From positions 1 through 52,945 of the forward strand of contig JBKEDS010000037.1 of assembly GCA_047975545.1 (NCBI GenBank): a stretch of DNA of 52,945 nucleotides, written 5' to 3'. The notes beneath the pieces were generated by a model. The model worked only from the letters and a program-made list of their open reading frames with translations. It made no database searches and had not been told where the DNA came from. This document shows positions 7,056 through 16,297 of this stretch, piece after piece (within the stretch, counting starts at the first letter, position 1; each line of letters opens with the position of its first letter). The stretch is from JBKEDS01 sp047975545 (GTDB taxonomy: Bacteria; Bacteroidota; Bacteroidia; Flavobacteriales; Flavobacteriaceae). The position numbers were made by a program, and so were the translations under genes.

Positions 7056-9401
7056 TTATGGGTTTTCATCAAAAATCTTGTGCTTGTATTTATTGTACAA
7101 AAACGAAATAATTAAAAGCAAAATACCCAACGGTACCATAACAAGGGTTTTCGATAGGGTGCTAAGGTGCGCAATATCGTAAAAAAACAGTTTTAGCAAG
7201 GTTACTCCAAAAAGCGCAAAGGCAATAAAGCGGAGGTGTTTTTTCTTTTTCCAAATACCAATGGCAATAAGCAAAAAGGCATATATGCCCCAAAGCAGGC
7301 TTAGGCCAAGTTTGTACGATTGGGTGGAATGCGCTAAATCCATAAGGGTTATAAGTTCGCTGCTTAAAATCCAAATTAATGCAATGTGAAACAGGATATT
7401 GAATACAATATTTAGCGTTTTGCCCCATGTATTTTGCTTAATAACTTGGTAACAAACCACAAAGGCAAGTGCAACAAAAACGTACGAGATATAACGTATT
7501 GAAATGTTTAACGTTCCTATTTTGTAATATTCGGCATAGGACTGTTCTAAATAGCTGTCCTTTAATTCGCTTAAAGATAAAAGCCCCAATGTTAAAAATA
7601 AAAAAACAGCCATTACCAATAGGGCGATGCCCGCGATTTCCAATATGCGGTTTTTTATTAGTTTAAGGTTTACAAGTGCAAACGCAGCGGCAAATAGCAA
7701 GGAGTAATTAATAAGCCAAATGATTTTAAAATGGCCTAAATCGTAGTTGTTGTATGGCATTTCGTAACCCTCTTCAACAATGTTTATGGTGGACTTGGCG
7801 TAGGCTATGTTCCAATAATTTTCAATTTCCAAATAAAACGTAAAATAACATACCACGATAAAAATACCGGTTATAAAAACAGTTAAAAACCGAGCCAATA
7901 ACGTGCTTTTAAAAGCTGAAGGATATGCCTTGTTGCCGTTAATTTTGTTAATAAGCCCAAACGCCACCAAAAACAGCAACGAGCTTAAAAACAGTATATT
8001 GAATATTGGTGTTACCCTTAAATCTTCGGTTTTGGCGTAATAGTTGTCGTAAGCGCCCCAATCTTGAATTAAGCTAACAAAGGCCAAAAACATAGCGGCA
8101 TACGATAGTTTTTCGAAAAACGGAAGTTGCTTGGTCCTGCCAATCCAAAACAATAATGCAGCCTCGACGGCCCAAAGCAGGGTAACCCAATTGCCGTCCA
8201 ATTGTACCGGAATGGCAATGGTAATAAATACCATAACCAAGCCCAGAATGGTGTGCAGCAAACTTTTTTCGGCTAATTTTTTCTTGTAAATAACCAAACT
8301 TACCGCAAAATGTATAATAGCATTAAACAGGGTAAATACCCCAAGATAGTGTTTGCCCGTTTCGTGGTCGTTTAAAATGGCGTAGCCCAAACCATAAAAC
8401 ACAAACGAATTGGCAAGAAGCAATAAAACATCGCCACTTGAAAACTGTTCTTTTTTAACAAGTTTGTAAGCCAAGAACGTAGCGTAAAAAATAATATAAA
8501 AGAAGAATAGGAACGACAAAGCCAGGTTAAAATGCGCGTTGGTTTCGTAATCGAAGAAAAACCAAACACTATAAATAAGCCATGTTATTGCAAACGAAAA
8601 ATAATACAGTAATTTCCAATATTTTTTAAAGGCAATAGCCATAATGCCAATATTAATAATGGCCATGTACGAAAACAGTATGGCCACCCTACCCGAACCA
8701 TCGCTTAGCAAAAACGGTACGGCATAAGCGCCCACCATGCCAATTAGGGCAATAACCTGCTTGTTGTAGTTTATGGCTGCCGCTACGGTAAAGGCCGTAA
8801 AAACAACCATGAGCCCAAACGTAAGCTCGACCGGAATAAGTTGGTAAAAACTATATGCCGCAAAGGTTATAAAGTATAAAATAGCCATGGCGCCACTTAG
8901 CAAAACGGCGCTGAAATTGGCGTATTTTTGTTTTAGCTTAAAAGCAAAACCGAGTAAACCAACCCCGAGTAGGTAGCCTAAAACAATTCGGGTTAACGGG
9001 CTAATAAGTTGGTTGTCTATGGCGTACTTGGCACCAATGCCCACCCCAATAATAATAATGGCTATGCCTATTTTGTTTATTAGGTTTTCGCCAATAAATT
9101 TTTCTAAATCCGATTTTGTTTTTGGTGGTTTTGGTGCGGCAATTGGCTGTGGTTTTGGGGGCTGTTCCGTTTTTAAACTTGGTTCGGGGGTAGCGGCCTT
9201 GGGTTGCTCGATAACAATAGGTTGCGTTTTTTTTGTTTCGGTAGGCGTTTCCTTAGCAATAATAGGCTTAGCAACCTCATTTTGCTTTAGCGTTTTTAGT
9301 TCTTGCTGCAATTGCTCGATTTCCCTATGGAAAGCAAACTGCTTCCTGATTAAGGCATCCAACTGGTTTTGGATCTTGTTTATGTTGTCGTTGTTGTCCA
9401 C
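7056..9401 (-). CDS. DUF2339-family polytopic membrane protein
   Basis: 781 residues. The N-terminal 50 residues form a coiled coil (NQLDALIRKQFAFHREIEQLQQELKTLKQN), followed by a Pro/Lys/Thr-rich linker to about 100. The motif DLEKFIGENLINKIGIAIIIIGVGIGAKYAIDN (about 98-130) is the hallmark of DUF2339. Some 18-22 hydrophobic segments follow to the end. The start is a GTG at 9401; no ATG lies nearby in frame, so the exact start is uncertain. It precedes the DUF3999 gene after a 185-base spacer. Function is unknown; the coiled coil suggests oligomerisation in the inner membrane. Confidence 0.78.
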   Translation of the reverse strand: MDNNDNINKIQNQLDALIRKQFAFHREIEQLQQELKTLKQNEVAKPIIAKETPTETKKTQPIVIEQPKAATPEPSLKTEQPPKPQPIAAPKPPKTKSDLEKFIGENLINKIGIAIIIIGVGIGAKYAIDNQLISPLTRIVLGYLLGVGLLGFAFKLKQKYANFSAVLLSGAMAILYFITFAAYSFYQLIPVELTFGLMVVFTAFTVAAAINYNKQVIALIGMVGAYAVPFLLSDGSGRVAILFSYMAIINIGIMAIAFKKYWKLLYYFSFAITWLIYSVWFFFDYETNAHFNLALSFLFFFYIIFYATFLAYKLVKKEQFSSGDVLLLLANSFVFYGLGYAILNDHETGKHYLGVFTLFNAIIHFAVSLVIYKKKLAEKSLLHTILGLVMVFITIAIPVQLDGNWVTLLWAVEAALLFWIGRTKQLPFFEKLSYAAMFLAFVSLIQDWGAYDNYYAKTEDLRVTPIFNILFLSSLLFLVAFGLINKINGNKAYPSAFKSTLLARFLTVFITGIFIVVCYFTFYLEIENYWNIAYAKSTINIVEEGYEMPYNNYDLGHFKIIWLINYSLLFAAAFALVNLKLIKNRILEIAGIALLVMAVFLFLTLGLLSLSELKDSYLEQSYAEYYKIGTLNISIRYISYVFVALAFVVCYQVIKQNTWGKTLNIVFNILFHIALIWILSSELITLMDLAHSTQSYKLGLSLLWGIYAFLLIAIGIWKKKKHLRFIAFALFGVTLLKLFFYDIAHLSTLSKTLVMVPLGILLLIISFLYNKYKHKIFDENP

Positions 9402-9525
9402 TGCAATAGCGTTTTTAAGTAGGGTTTGGATAGGTGTTGGGAAAGGTTTACAAATGTATCAAAAAAAGGGGTGAACTAAATTTTGAAAATCAATATAACA
9501 ACTGTTAATTAACATTTTCTCTAAA

Positions 9526-10314
9526 TTATTCATTACCATACTGCCTCCCATTATTATCAAGATTTTTAAGGTCTATCCAAAAAACATTGGTGGGTTCGTT
9601 TAGTTCCATTTGCCCGTTTTGGTTTTGGTCTTTTTTTGCAAAAATGTACATAAAATCGTTTGCGGGGTCGTACTCGGAACTCATTACCGAGTAATTTTTT
9701 GGTACGAGCGTTTTTTTGTTTTTGCCATTAATATCAAAACCATAAAGCCGCCTTAAATCCTTGGCGTTAATAAAACCGTCGTTGTTGGAGTCCTCATCGT
9801 AAACCGAAACCATGTAAAAATTGCGTTTAACGGGCTCGAAATTTAAGGTGTCTTTCGAAAACGCCGGGTAATACAGGGTTTTTACCAAAACAGGGTTTTC
9901 GAAAAACGTGTTTTCGGTTTTGGTTTCGTTGTTAAAATGCGAAATGTTTACAAAATTATAACCGTAAACCGCTTCGAAACCGGGCATAAAATTGTTGTTC
10001 CAGTTGTTGCCGTCCTTATCGTTGTCGTCCTCCCAATTGGTATGAAAAGCGTTCGAGCCCGTATATGGCTTTTTGGTTCGTTTATCGTAATTTACCTTAT
10101 AAATTGGCGTTAACCTATGCGCATTGTTATAGGTAAGCAGCACGTTTCTTGGGCGGGTTTCAAATTGAAGCGAATCTATTGGAAGCCCCACGATTTTTTT
10201 GCCTTGCTCATCCTCGGTTATTTCCCTTACCTGAAAGCCTTTTTTTTCTGTTTTATCCTTAAAGCAGCTTAAAGCCAAAATTCCGACAAGGACTATCGTG
10301 ATGTATTTTTTCAT
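9526..10314 (-). CDS. Lipoprotein with two EF-hand-like calcium loops
   Basis: 262 residues. MKKYITIVLVGILALSC is a lipoprotein signal with Cys at 17. Two 12-residue loops fit the EF-hand pattern DxDxDG: DEDSNNDGFINA (173-184) and DQNQNGQMELNE (229-240). An acidic stretch at 96-102 (DDNDKDG) resembles a third, partial loop. No catalytic domain is recognised. The loops imply calcium-stabilised folding on the cell surface or periplasmic face. It is the last gene of the 13.1-9.5 kb minus-strand group, separated from the small membrane protein by a 189-base spacer with nested inverted repeats, so co-transcription is uncertain. Confidence 0.7.
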   Translation of the reverse strand: MKKYITIVLVGILALSCFKDKTEKKGFQVREITEDEQGKKIVGLPIDSLQFETRPRNVLLTYNNAHRLTPIYKVNYDKRTKKPYTGSNAFHTNWEDDNDKDGNNWNNNFMPGFEAVYGYNFVNISHFNNETKTENTFFENPVLVKTLYYPAFSKDTLNFEPVKRNFYMVSVYDEDSNNDGFINAKDLRRLYGFDINGKNKKTLVPKNYSVMSSEYDPANDFMYIFAKKDQNQNGQMELNEPTNVFWIDLKNLDNNGRQYGNE

Positions 10315-10383
10315 TGGTCTCGGACATTAGTTGAAACGATGCACTTTTAGCGCAAGCCTTTCAGTTTTTACAAATATTTTTAC

Positions 10384-10461
10384 GCCACGAACCACCTAAC
10401 GGCAGATAGGTACACGAATGTTTCGCATAGTTTTTATAGAAAATATTCGTGTATTCGTGGC
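10384..10461. repeat. Nested inverted repeats in the 10315-10503 spacer
   Basis: Outer arms GCCACGAA (10384-10391) and TTCGTGGC (10454-10461) enclose inner arms ACACGAAT (10412-10419) and ATTCGTGT (10445-10452). Both pairs are perfect, so RNA from either strand could fold into one long hairpin. No U run follows, making it a poor intrinsic terminator; it resembles a dispersed intergenic palindrome. Confidence 0.55.
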
Positions 10462-10503
10462 TAAAATGTACACAAATATTGGACTTTCAGGCCATGGTTT
10501 AGT

Positions 10504-10746
10504 TTAATTTGTTCTTTTACGTTGTACCACCGTATCGCTATTTTCGTAGCCTTTAGCCGGGTTTTTAAAAAAGAAACCGTACAGAAGCACAAACACGATA
10601 CTGCCTAAAACGGTTAGCCCGACACTCCAAGATAGTTTGCCCAAGTTGTTTTTGTCAATCATATTAATATCCCAAATTTGAAGCAAAAAATAACTGAACA
10701 GAAACAAACAAATAACCGAAACAATAAAGCCTAACACATACTTCAT
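10504..10746 (-). CDS. Small two-helix membrane protein
   Basis: 80 residues with two hydrophobic segments, about 4-23 (VLGFIVSVICLFLFSYFLLQ) and 41-62 (VGLTVLGSIVFVLLYGFFF), and a basic, charged tail ending RKRTN. No family is recognised. Its start lies 3 bases after the stop of the SPFH gene, so the two are almost certainly co-translated. It may help place the soluble SPFH protein at the membrane, which is inference from position only. Confidence 0.7.
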   Translation of the reverse strand: MKYVLGFIVSVICLFLFSYFLLQIWDINMIDKNNLGKLSWSVGLTVLGSIVFVLLYGFFFKNPAKGYENSDTVVQRKRTN

Positions 10747-10749
10747 AAT

Positions 10750-11760
10750 TTATAATTTTTTTAAAAGGTCTTGTTTTTTTGCGGTAAACTCGGCTTCGGT
10801 TAAAATACCTTTGTCGAACAAACCTTTAAGCTGCTCGATAAGCTGAAAAACGGCTTCGCTATTTTGTGTGGCTTCGGGGTTTAAAGCCGTGTTTTTAAGT
10901 TTATCGGCAAAATCCTTGCCCAGTTCCATGCCGGCGCCCAAGCCAATTCCCGCACCGGCCAGCCCGCCTTCATTTTGGGCGGCGTCGCGCAGGGCTCGTA
11001 GGCGTTCCAATTCCTCATAAGTCATATCGGCATCTTCGGCGGCGTATTTGTCGGATTGTATTTGGGCTATTTTTTGGATATGCTCCCGTGTTTCTTCATA
11101 AAAATAAGTCCCCAGGATTTTAAAATCGTTAACCTGTAAACCCAGGTTTTCCATTTCGGTATTTAATACGGGTTGGAGCGTTTTGCTTATAAACATTTGT
11201 TGGGCATCTATTTGGTTGTACCCAAATTTTTGTTGGGCAACAAAAGTGGCTATATGTGTGGGAATACGGCCAATAAACAGGGTTTTTGCCTCGGGAACGC
11301 TATATCCGTTCAAACTACCAATAACGTTTTTGTAAAAATGCTCGGGATTGTTTATGGTGAAGGTTAAACTGCCGTTACAGCCCATTTCTATGGGAAATTT
11401 ATAAACCGGGTCCTGGTATTTTATGGGTTGCGATGTTCCCCAGCTCATATTAACCACTTGCGCCGTCCGGAAAAAGTAAATGTTGAGCTTGTGCTCGCTT
11501 TCAAACCCTTGACGGATTTTTAAAAGGGTGGTAATAAACGGGTGGTTGTCGGTTTTTAGGTTGAATATTCCCGAATCGGTAATAACATCGGCCAGTTCGC
11601 CTTGGTAAACAATGGCTGCGCCCTGTCCCGGTTTTACAATAAGTTTCGATGCGTTTATAATTTCATCGGTATTGGCATGCCACTTAGCCCATAGTATTTC
11701 GGGGGTTTGGTCTTCCCACGCTATAACTTTCGAAAATTGTTTTTTTATAAAGCTAATCAT
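10750..11760 (-). CDS. YdjI-like SPFH-domain protein with C-terminal SHOCT motif
   Basis: 336 residues. The region about 1-230 resembles the YdjI branch of SPFH proteins: LIVKPGQGAAIVYQGELADVI, then FFRTAQVVNMSWGTSQPIKYQDPVYKFPIEMGCNG. There is no N-terminal membrane helix, as in Bacillus YdjI, which reaches the membrane through partner proteins. A Gly-rich linker (GGLAGAGIGLGAGMELG, about 265-281) is followed by a SHOCT helical pair at the end (LIEQLKGLFDKGILTEAEF, then TAKKQDLLKKL). It overlaps the upstream zinc-ribbon gene by 8 bases. By analogy it scaffolds membrane microdomains under envelope stress; this is inference. Confidence 0.8.
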   Translation of the reverse strand: MISFIKKQFSKVIAWEDQTPEILWAKWHANTDEIINASKLIVKPGQGAAIVYQGELADVITDSGIFNLKTDNHPFITTLLKIRQGFESEHKLNIYFFRTAQVVNMSWGTSQPIKYQDPVYKFPIEMGCNGSLTFTINNPEHFYKNVIGSLNGYSVPEAKTLFIGRIPTHIATFVAQQKFGYNQIDAQQMFISKTLQPVLNTEMENLGLQVNDFKILGTYFYEETREHIQKIAQIQSDKYAAEDADMTYEELERLRALRDAAQNEGGLAGAGIGLGAGMELGKDFADKLKNTALNPEATQNSEAVFQLIEQLKGLFDKGILTEAEFTAKKQDLLKKL

Positions 11761-13114
11761 GATTGTTTATTTTAGATTTATAACTGTTGGTAATAACGCC
11801 TTTATCGTTTAAAATGAAAATGGTGTCGTAGGTTTTAACGGCAAATCCGTCGTTTAAGTCTACCATTTCCCTAATATTTTGAATGTCGTCGTTGTTGGAC
11901 CACAATATTTCGCCATTTTCCAAATTTAAAGCCTGTAAAACGGTTTTTGCATTTTTACCGGGCGAACTTTTAACCGTAATAAGCAAAAAAGTCTCGGTTT
12001 TACCAATTATTTTAGGGGCGAAATAGGTTCTGCCGGGTGTAAAATCTTCAAACGAAACAATACGGGAACGGTTTTTTTGAAAGTCGTTTAAAAGTACTTT
12101 TTTATATGGCGATTTATCGGTAAAAATACCCGAACCACCATAATCTTTGTTCCACCTAAAGTAAGCTTCGTAAACCGGATAGCCAACAGAGCGGGTATGG
12201 GCGTAGCGGATAAGCTGTATTTTTTCGTCGGGAAAATCGTGGGAGTCGCCCGTAAAGGTAAAATCGATTTGCTTTTCGTTTTTACCATTGGTTAACGTGC
12301 CGAAAATAGTGCCTATTTTTTCCTTGTTGAAGGTTTTTTTAATTATGGGGTAGTACATTAGGTTTTCGCCCTTGTTATTAAGCACGTTAATGGCGTAAGT
12401 GTAACTGCTAAATTCGCATTCGGCAATTCCGGTTTCCAAACCGTTAATTTCGGCAAAGTCCAACTCGTTTAATTGTTTTGCCGTTTTGGTTTCGGAGTTA
12501 ATGGCAAACAGGTACGTTTTGTCTATAATAAGATATACCAAGCCGTTTTCGAAATATTTAAGTTTTAAATCGCTTGAGGTGCTAATGTTTTCGAACTCGC
12601 CCAGTTTTTCGCGTTTGGTTTCTTCACCTTTTTCGTTAAAATAAGCAACTAAAATAGGTTCTTTGCCTTTGTTAAAGGTGCGGTTTTCCTTGTCGTCCAG
12701 CTTGCCAACGGCAATTGATAGTAGGGTTCCCGCTTGTGTACGAACAATAACTTCCGATTTATCGTCCAAATAAAAATCGTGCTTTTTTACCGTTGGAATG
12801 GGAGATGAATAAGTACTGTGGTTAGACGATGGACTACTGCTTTTTGAACTAAAAACACCAACCAAAATAAGAACCAAAAGCGGAAGCCCGAACAACACGG
12901 CAAAAACAATGCCCAGTACTTTTAACAGGGTATTGGAGTTTGCCGTAGCCGAATGTTGTTGCTTGGTTTTATTGTGGTAAACAACGTTAATATTGTCGTT
13001 GTCCAGAAAATACTCGGTATTGCAGCTTTTGCAAATATAGTGGTCCTCCTTTATTTGGGTTTTGTCTACACTGCCACATTTTGGGCATTGTATTGCCTTA
13101 ATTTGTTTTGCCAT
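11753..13114 (-). CDS. Zinc-ribbon, single-pass membrane protein with PQQ-like C-terminal domain
   Basis: 453 residues. An N-terminal zinc ribbon has CPKCG (about 10-14) and CKSCN (about 28-32), four Cys in two CxxC pairs. A membrane helix follows at about 64-88 (LLKVLGIVFAVLFGLPLLVLILVGVF), then a Ser/Pro linker and a long beta-rich domain. The end, ALNLENGEILWSNNDD and TYDTIFILNDKGVI, resembles blades of a PQQ/outer-membrane-assembly propeller. The layout of cytosolic zinc ribbon, helix and external domain matches the architecture of Bacillus YdjG, which works with YdjI. Its stop overlaps the start of the YdjI-like gene by 8 bases, supporting a shared operon. No specific family is claimed. 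Confidence 0.72.
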   Translation of the reverse strand: MAKQIKAIQCPKCGSVDKTQIKEDHYICKSCNTEYFLDNDNINVVYHNKTKQQHSATANSNTLLKVLGIVFAVLFGLPLLVLILVGVFSSKSSSPSSNHSTYSSPIPTVKKHDFYLDDKSEVIVRTQAGTLLSIAVGKLDDKENRTFNKGKEPILVAYFNEKGEETKREKLGEFENISTSSDLKLKYFENGLVYLIIDKTYLFAINSETKTAKQLNELDFAEINGLETGIAECEFSSYTYAINVLNNKGENLMYYPIIKKTFNKEKIGTIFGTLTNGKNEKQIDFTFTGDSHDFPDEKIQLIRYAHTRSVGYPVYEAYFRWNKDYGGSGIFTDKSPYKKVLLNDFQKNRSRIVSFEDFTPGRTYFAPKIIGKTETFLLITVKSSPGKNAKTVLQALNLENGEILWSNNDDIQNIREMVDLNDGFAVKTYDTIFILNDKGVITNSYKSKINNHD

Positions 13115-13187
13115 AAAAAATTCAAAATAAAGCTGAAAAATAAGACATTATTTTGAATTGTTTACAGTTTTTTCGACAGAAAGCAGT

Positions 13188-13406
13188 TTAAATCGGTTCT
13201 GTTTTAAATCCCGCTTTTTGTACAATTTCCATAATGGTTTCCTTGGAAGTGTTTTTGGTTTCCACGCTTAATATTTTATCGGGATTATCGGTGTTTACCT
13301 CCCATTTTATAATATTCGGAACACTGTTTAAGTGGGGTTTTACGGCGTTTACGCACCCACCACAGTTAATATTGGTTTTAAACTGAAAGGTTTTGTTTGT
13401 TTCCAT
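13188..13406 (-). CDS. CopZ-like heavy-metal-associated (HMA) domain protein
   Basis: 72 residues, a single ferredoxin-like HMA domain. The metal site is the CGGC motif (C15 and C18) in TNINCGGCVNAVKPHL. The C-terminal part VETKNTSKETIMEIVQKAGFKTEPI is the usual last helix-strand, which places Lys-Ala-Gly-Phe before the end. It probably carries Cu(I) in the cytoplasm and hands it to the CopA ATPase, whose stop codon lies 17 bases upstream on the same strand. The role is inferred from family and neighbour. Confidence 0.88.
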   Translation of the reverse strand: METNKTFQFKTNINCGGCVNAVKPHLNSVPNIIKWEVNTDNPDKILSVETKNTSKETIMEIVQKAGFKTEPI

Positions 13407-13423
13407 TTGTATATGTGTTTATG

Positions 13424-15628
13424 TTATTTTTTAAACTTTAATAAAAGGCTGTTGCTTACTACGCTTACGCTGCTTAACGCCATGGCGGCTCCGGCAATCA
13501 TGGGGTTTAATAAAAAACCGTTTACGGGGTAGAGTATACCCGCAGCAATGGGAATGCCTATCAGGTTGTAAATAAAGGCCCAAAACAGGTTTTGCTTTAT
13601 GGTGGCCACGGTTTGTTTTGAAAGTTTTATGGCTTGCGGTATTTTGTTTAAATCGGACGAAATAATGGTCATTTTTGCAACGTCCATGGCAATATCGCTT
13701 CCTTGTCCCATGGCTATGCTAACATTGGCAGTTGCCAAGGCGGTGCTGTCGTTAATGCCGTCGCCCACCATGGCTACTATTTTGCCTTGTTGTTGTAGGG
13801 TTTTTACAAAATCGGCTTTGTCTTGGGGCAGGACTTCGGCCTTGTAATGTTTAATGCCCGTTTGCCGGGCAATGGCTTTGGCGGTTGTTTCGCTATCGCC
13901 TGTTAGCATGTACAACGCAATGCCCATTTCCTTTAGTTTTTTAATGGCTGTTGCCGATGTTTTTTTAATGGTATCGGTAATAGCTATTGTGGCAAGCACT
14001 TGTTTACTGTTGGCAAACCAAATAATGGTGTGGGCTTGTTTGCTCCATTCATTTGCTTGGTTTTGAAGTTCCGATGCAATAGAAATATTGTTTTCGGTTA
14101 GTAGTTTTTTACTTCCCACAAAGTAGGTTTCGGTATCGTGGTTGGCTTTTGCGCCTTTGCCCGTAATGCTTTCAAAATTTGATAAAGAAGTGGTTTCAAT
14201 CTTATTAAAAAAATCCACAACAGCTTCGGCCAAGGGGTGTTCCGATTGTTTTTCAATACTTGCGAGAAGGTTTTTTGTTGTATCATCATTATTAAGCCAT
14301 TTAATGCCCGTTACTTGGGGTTTGCCCTCTGTAATCGTTCCTGTTTTATCTAAAATTATGGCATTTGTTTTTTTGGCCAGTTCCAAACTTTCGGCATCTT
14401 TTATTAAAATACCGTTTTCGGCGGCCTTACCTACGCCAACCATTATGGCTGTTGGTGTTGCCAAGCCCAGGGCGCAGGGACAGGCAATTACCAAAACCGT
14501 AACGGCGGCAAGCAAGCCTTGCACTATGCCGTTTTCGCCCCCGAGAATAGCCCAAAGCACGAAGGTTAGCAAGGCAATGCCCATAACGATTGGTACAAAA
14601 ATCCGGGCTATTTTATCAACCAGTTTTTGTACGGGCGCCTTGCTGCCTTGGGCCTCCTGTACTGCTTGTATAATTTGCGACAACAATGTGTTTTTTCCTA
14701 TTTTTTCGGCCTTAAATTGAAAACTGCCTTTTTGGTTTATGGTACCGGCAAAAACATTGGTGTTTTCGGTTTTTAATACGGGAATGGGTTCGCCGCTAAG
14801 CATACTTTCGTTTACGTACGAATTGCCTTTTACCACAATGCCGTCCACCGCTATTTTGTCGCCGGGTTTTACCAAGATAATATCGTTGATGGTTACGGCA
14901 TCGATGGCGATTTGCTCTTCGGACAAATCGGGGTTAATCCGGGTAACCGTTTTGGGTTGTAGGCCCATAAGTTTTTTTAATGCCGATGAGGTATTGCCTT
15001 TGGCTTTTTCTTCCAATAAACGTCCTAACAGGATAAAGGCGATAATAACGGCTGCAGCTTCGAAATACACGTGGGCTTCCAAACCCTTGCTTTCCCAAAA
15101 GGTAGGGTACAGCATATTGAAAACGCTAAAAAGATAGGCTATTCCGGTGCTTAAAGCTACCAAAGTATCCATATTGGCGCTACGGTGTTTGGCTTGGTTA
15201 AGGGCGTTAACAAAAAAATCCTTGCCCAACCACAGCACTACGGGCGTGGCAAAAAACCACATAATTTGGTTGGCGTAGGGCATGTTCATAAAAAACATAC
15301 CGATAATAACTACGGGAAGCGAAAGTACAACTGCCAAAATGGTTTTTTGTTTAAGGGCTTTGTATTTTTTTTTGTGAATGGCCTCCAAGGTTTCTTGCTG
15401 GCTGTTTTCGTTTTCCAACAATAAATCGTAGCCAACGGCCTGCACGGCTTTTTGCATGGCTAACGGATTTGTAATACTGCTATTATAAGCAACGCTTAAT
15501 GTTGTATTGGCAAAATTTACCGAGGCTTCCTTTACGCCTTCTACATTTTTTATGGCGCTTTCGGTACTTGCGGCACAGGAAGCGCAGCTTAGGTTTAAAA
15601 CGGGAATATTTTGTTTTATGGTGGTCAT
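13424..15628 (-). CDS. copA: Copper-exporting P1B-type ATPase CopA
   Basis: 734 residues, typical for CopA with one N-terminal HMA domain. C15 and C18 form the CASC metal site. Membrane helices run from about 95. The actuator SGEP is at 278-281. The transmembrane metal motif CPC (383-385) in VIACPCALGLATPTA marks Cu(I) specificity. The phosphorylated Asp is D427 in DKTGT. HP (464-465) lies in SEHPLAEAV, and GDGIND is at 622-627. All catalytic residues are present, so the pump should be active. It moves Cu(I) from cytoplasm to periplasm using ATP. It lies between an HMA-AraC regulator upstream and a CopZ-like chaperone downstream, the layout of a copper-tolerance operon. Confidence 0.95.
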   Translation of the reverse strand: MTTIKQNIPVLNLSCASCAASTESAIKNVEGVKEASVNFANTTLSVAYNSSITNPLAMQKAVQAVGYDLLLENENSQQETLEAIHKKKYKALKQKTILAVVLSLPVVIIGMFFMNMPYANQIMWFFATPVVLWLGKDFFVNALNQAKHRSANMDTLVALSTGIAYLFSVFNMLYPTFWESKGLEAHVYFEAAAVIIAFILLGRLLEEKAKGNTSSALKKLMGLQPKTVTRINPDLSEEQIAIDAVTINDIILVKPGDKIAVDGIVVKGNSYVNESMLSGEPIPVLKTENTNVFAGTINQKGSFQFKAEKIGKNTLLSQIIQAVQEAQGSKAPVQKLVDKIARIFVPIVMGIALLTFVLWAILGGENGIVQGLLAAVTVLVIACPCALGLATPTAIMVGVGKAAENGILIKDAESLELAKKTNAIILDKTGTITEGKPQVTGIKWLNNDDTTKNLLASIEKQSEHPLAEAVVDFFNKIETTSLSNFESITGKGAKANHDTETYFVGSKKLLTENNISIASELQNQANEWSKQAHTIIWFANSKQVLATIAITDTIKKTSATAIKKLKEMGIALYMLTGDSETTAKAIARQTGIKHYKAEVLPQDKADFVKTLQQQGKIVAMVGDGINDSTALATANVSIAMGQGSDIAMDVAKMTIISSDLNKIPQAIKLSKQTVATIKQNLFWAFIYNLIGIPIAAGILYPVNGFLLNPMIAGAAMALSSVSVVSNSLLLKFKK

Positions 15629-15712
15629 GGTTTTATCCTTATTTCTTCAATACAAAGTTCCGATTAAAAAAGGAAAAAACTGTTGTGAAATTATGTGAAG
15701 GATTTGTAAGAT

Positions 15713-16285
15713 TTAAATACCGTCCAACGGTTTGCGCTTATCCAGTCCTACTTTTTTAAAATGGCTTGGCGACAATCCCGTAACTTTTTTAAATTGATTG
15801 CTTAAATACGCTACACTGGAATAGTTAAGTTGGTGGGCTATTTGGCTTAGCGACAGTTCGTTGTAAATCAATAGCTCTTTTACTTTTTCTATTTTTTGGG
15901 CTATATAGTATTTTTCGATAGTTATGCCTTCAACTTCGGAAAACAAATTGGATAAATAATTGTAGTCGTGCTGAAGCGTTTGGCTTAGTATATCGGATAG
16001 GTTTTGGCGGGCATCGTTGTTTTGGTTATGCACCAAGTTTATAATCGTGGTTTTTATTTTTTCAATAATGTGGGCTTTTTTATCGTCTATAAGTTCGAAG
16101 CCCAGTTTTTCCAAGTCGGTTTTTAGTGCCGCTTTTTGTTTTGATGAAAGGCTTTCGGATAGGTTAACTTCACCCAAAACAACAGATTTTGTTTTAATGT
16201 CGTGGGTATTCAATAGTTGTTCTACCGCCATAATGCAACGGTTGCAAACCATGTTTTTTATATGGAGTTTTTCGGGGTTGGCCAT
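15713..16285 (-). CDS. HMA-AraC fusion transcriptional regulator (probable copper sensor)
   Basis: 190 residues. Residues 1-70 resemble an HMA domain: KNMVCNRCIMAVEQLL has a CxxC metal site (C14, C17), and LKTDLEKLGFELIDDKK is its final strand-helix. Residues about 95-185 are an AraC/XylS DNA-binding region with two helix-turn-helix units (LSLSQIAHQLNYSSVAYLSN and FKKVTGLSPSHFKK). Joining a metal-binding domain straight to AraC helices gives a compact one-component sensor. It is 84 bases upstream of copA on the same strand and most likely controls it. It is shorter than sugar-type AraC regulators because it lacks a cupin sensor. Metal identity is inferred from the copA neighbour. Confidence 0.85.
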   Translation of the reverse strand: MANPEKLHIKNMVCNRCIMAVEQLLNTHDIKTKSVVLGEVNLSESLSSKQKAALKTDLEKLGFELIDDKKAHIIEKIKTTIINLVHNQNNDARQNLSDILSQTLQHDYNYLSNLFSEVEGITIEKYYIAQKIEKVKELLIYNELSLSQIAHQLNYSSVAYLSNQFKKVTGLSPSHFKKVGLDKRKPLDGI

Positions 16286-16297
16286 TCTTTTTCAAAA

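Noticed and set aside
14142..14720. Long plus-strand ORF (192 codons) opposite copA
   Set aside because: It is antisense to the strongly supported copA coding frame, has biased composition rich in Ser, Ala and Lys, no family signature and no separate promoter. The same applies to the antisense frame at 9013-9474 opposite the DUF2339 gene.
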